Origin: an uncultured Eubacteriales bacterium
GTDB taxonomy: Bacteria; Bacillota; Clostridia; Christensenellales; Aristaeellaceae
Assembly: GCA_944349545.1 (NCBI GenBank)
Contig: CALVNG010000007.1
Location: 1 to 53,208, forward strand
Length of the DNA stretch: 53,208 bases
Reading direction: 5' to 3'
Made by a program: the position numbers and the translations under genes. Positions 52,040 through 53,208 of the stretch are shown in pieces (positions within the stretch are counted from its first letter, which is position 1; each line of letters starts with the position of its first letter). Under the pieces are notes generated by a model. The model was not told the origin of the DNA, made no database searches, and saw nothing but the letters and a program-made list of their open reading frames with translations.

Positions 52040-53029
52040 TCAGCTCACCTTGATGAGCATGTTCTTCTGATCATCCAGCTCCACGGTGATCAGGCCTTCC
52101 TTTTCCATGGCCTTGAGCATGTCGCTGAAGCGCTTGAAGCCCAGCGCCTTTTCGGAAAAGCCGGGGAAGCTGGCCTGAATGTCGGCCTTGAGGATGCTGG
52201 GGTTGATGCGCTCAAAGCCGTCCTCCTTGTAGCGGGCCAGCTGCTCGCGGATGAGGGCGCGCCAGTTTTCCTTGTTCATCTCCTGGGTGCTTTCCTTGCT
52301 GCTCTGCGCAAGGGAAACCATGACGTTGAAGTTGTCGCTGCGGATATGCAGGGCGCCAAACTGCTTGCTCAGCTTGTCCAGGAGCTTGAGAAACGTGGTG
52401 CAGCCGTAGGACTTTTCGTTGAAATCGGGCCGCAGGCGCAATAGGATACCCTTGAGCTCGCTGGCGTAGAGCTCGTCCTTGTCGGTCTGCTCCTCCAGGA
52501 TGCCGCACAGCGCCTTGTTAAGCTCCTGCTCGTCCAGCGGCTCCTTGTCGGCAGCGGCCTTTTTCTTGCCCGTGGGCTTGCGGGTACGCCCGCCGACGTT
52601 CTCCAGGAACTGAAACTCGTTGCAGGCGTTGATGAAGATGTTGCTGGCCGCCGCCGACCGGCTGATGCCCAGCACGAACTTGCCCATGCTCTTGAGCCGG
52701 CCCACCAGCGGCGTGTAGTCGCTGTCGCCGGATACGATGCAGAAGCTGTCGATCAGCGGGTTGGTGAAGGCCACCTCCAGCGCGTCGATGACCAGCAGGA
52801 TATCGGCGTTGTTCTTCTGGCTGATGCCGTAGCGCAGGCTGGGCACTACCGTAAAGGTGTTGGAAAGCAGGACTTCCTTGAGATCGCTGTACTGGTCGGT
52901 GTAGCCGTATACCTTGCCCAGCAGGATGTCCCCGCGGATCTTGACCTTCTCCAGCACCGAAAGCAGCGTATCCACCTTGGCGCCGCAGTTTTCCAGGTCC
53001 ACGAAGAGGGCGAATTTGGAGCTGCTCAT
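52040..53029 (-). CDS. NYN-domain nuclease-like protein with two OST-HTH/LOTUS domains
   Basis: A 329-residue predicted RNA-processing protein. The N-terminal NYN (PIN-like) domain has the acidic metal-binding residues in FALFVDLENCG, ADILLVIDALE and VSGDSDYTPLV. A Lys-rich linker (about 152-165) leads to two OST-HTH/LOTUS modules (about 180-225 and 275-325), which bind RNA in known proteins. Bacterial NYN-LOTUS proteins are mostly uncharacterised; their eukaryotic counterparts include MARF1. ATG 53029 is chosen because MSSSKFALFVDLE is the normal domain start and GGGG lies about 11 nt upstream. Confidence 0.9.
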   Translation of the reverse strand: MSSSKFALFVDLENCGAKVDTLLSVLEKVKIRGDILLGKVYGYTDQYSDLKEVLLSNTFTVVPSLRYGISQKNNADILLVIDALEVAFTNPLIDSFCIVSGDSDYTPLVGRLKSMGKFVLGISRSAAASNIFINACNEFQFLENVGGRTRKPTGKKKAAADKEPLDEQELNKALCGILEEQTDKDELYASELKGILLRLRPDFNEKSYGCTTFLKLLDKLSKQFGALHIRSDNFNVMVSLAQSSKESTQEMNKENWRALIREQLARYKEDGFERINPSILKADIQASFPGFSEKALGFKRFSDMLKAMEKEGLITVELDDQKNMLIKVS

Positions 53030-53046
53030 CGGAATCGTTTCCCCTT

Positions 53047-53208
53047 TCAGATGCGGAAGGTGTACTTGTCGCCGCGAATCCACTGGCGGCTGGAATGCAG
53101 GGGCTGGCCATGCTGATCCAGGACCATCTCGTTGAGCAGCAGCAGCGCGTCGCCCTGCGCGGTGCCCAGATGACGGCTGACCATCGGCGTGGCATGTCCC
53201 AGCGAGAT
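53047..53208 (-). CDS. GntR/HutC-type regulator, C-terminal end of UTRA domain (partial)
   Basis: The window ends inside this gene; 53 residues to a TGA stop are visible. GDALLLLNEMVLDQHGQPLH and SSRQWIRGDKYTFRI are the last strands of a UTRA ligand-binding domain, which in HutC-family regulators follows a winged helix and ends with this Y-F-x-F/I pattern. It lies 17 bp upstream of the NYN-LOTUS gene and probably heads or belongs to that operon. Confidence 0.85.
   Translation of the reverse strand: MSLGHATPMVSRHLGTAQGDALLLLNEMVLDQHGQPLHSSRQWIRGDKYTFRI

Overview
The window reads as chromosomal DNA of a GC-rich, anaerobic, endospore-forming member of the Firmicutes, most likely class Clostridia (inference). 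Sporulation genes are present: spoIVB, the complete spoIIAA-spoIIAB-sigF operon behind a sigma-H type promoter with a Spo0A box, and an RsfA-like Myb-domain regulator behind a sigma-G/F type promoter. The anaerobic ribonucleotide reductase NrdD and formate-tetrahydrofolate ligase fit an anaerobic lifestyle. Shine-Dalgarno sites are strong (GGAGG), TTG and GTG starts are common, and genes often overlap by 4 bp (ATGA/GTGA). I see no rRNA, CRISPR array, transposase or phage gene.

Layout. 1-3.1 kb: end of an unidentified gene, a terminator, then nrdD behind a promoter overlapped by two NrdR-like boxes. 3.1-4.3 kb: spoIVB with a short C-terminus, followed by a gene-free stretch. 4.6-8.5 kb: operon of a GntR regulator, an M3 oligoendopeptidase and a tRNA nucleotidyltransferase. 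8.5-17.4 kb, minus strand: two paralogous secreted SH3-like proteins; a sugar-phosphate isomerase-like protein with glmM; an ECF sigma factor with its membrane anti-sigma partner; a minimal [FeFe]-hydrogenase-like H-domain protein; rpiB. 17.6-19.4 kb, plus strand: a membrane-anchored solute-binding-like protein and the RsfA-like regulator. 19.5-25.2 kb, minus strand: brnQ and a MarR-controlled heterodimeric ABC exporter. 25.5-28.9 kb, plus strand: a degenerate metallophosphoesterase, an alpha/beta hydrolase and the spoIIA operon.

From 28.9 to 32.8 kb the DNA is visibly less GC-rich. It holds a LysR gene overlapping the 3' end of sigF, a 5'-truncated sugar ABC permease, an esterase, a hairpin-rich non-coding stretch and an EamA transporter whose end overlaps the end of a lipase gene. 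This looks like an acquired or rearranged block. It is followed by the lipase and an abutting tRNA-Gln/tRNA-Glu pair on the minus strand.

34.9-46.1 kb, plus strand: ftsH, a PHP phosphoesterase, a VanW protein and ttcA in a tightly overlapped chain, then a DUF368 transporter, fhs, an Lrp/AsnC regulator with an aminotransferase, and a CapA-like protein. 46.1-53.2 kb: a LysR gene divergent from a GNAT acetyltransferase, then a leftward operon from the right edge: UTRA-type regulator (partial), NYN-LOTUS protein, nadE, polysaccharide flippase-like protein, RluA-type pseudouridine synthase.

The strongest leads beyond housekeeping genes are the stand-alone H-domain protein at 16167-16922, the 42-bp near-perfect inverted repeat at 25326-25367, the hairpin cluster at 31.43-31.86 kb, the NYN-LOTUS protein in the nadE operon, and the hairpin that buries the spoIVB ribosome-binding site.
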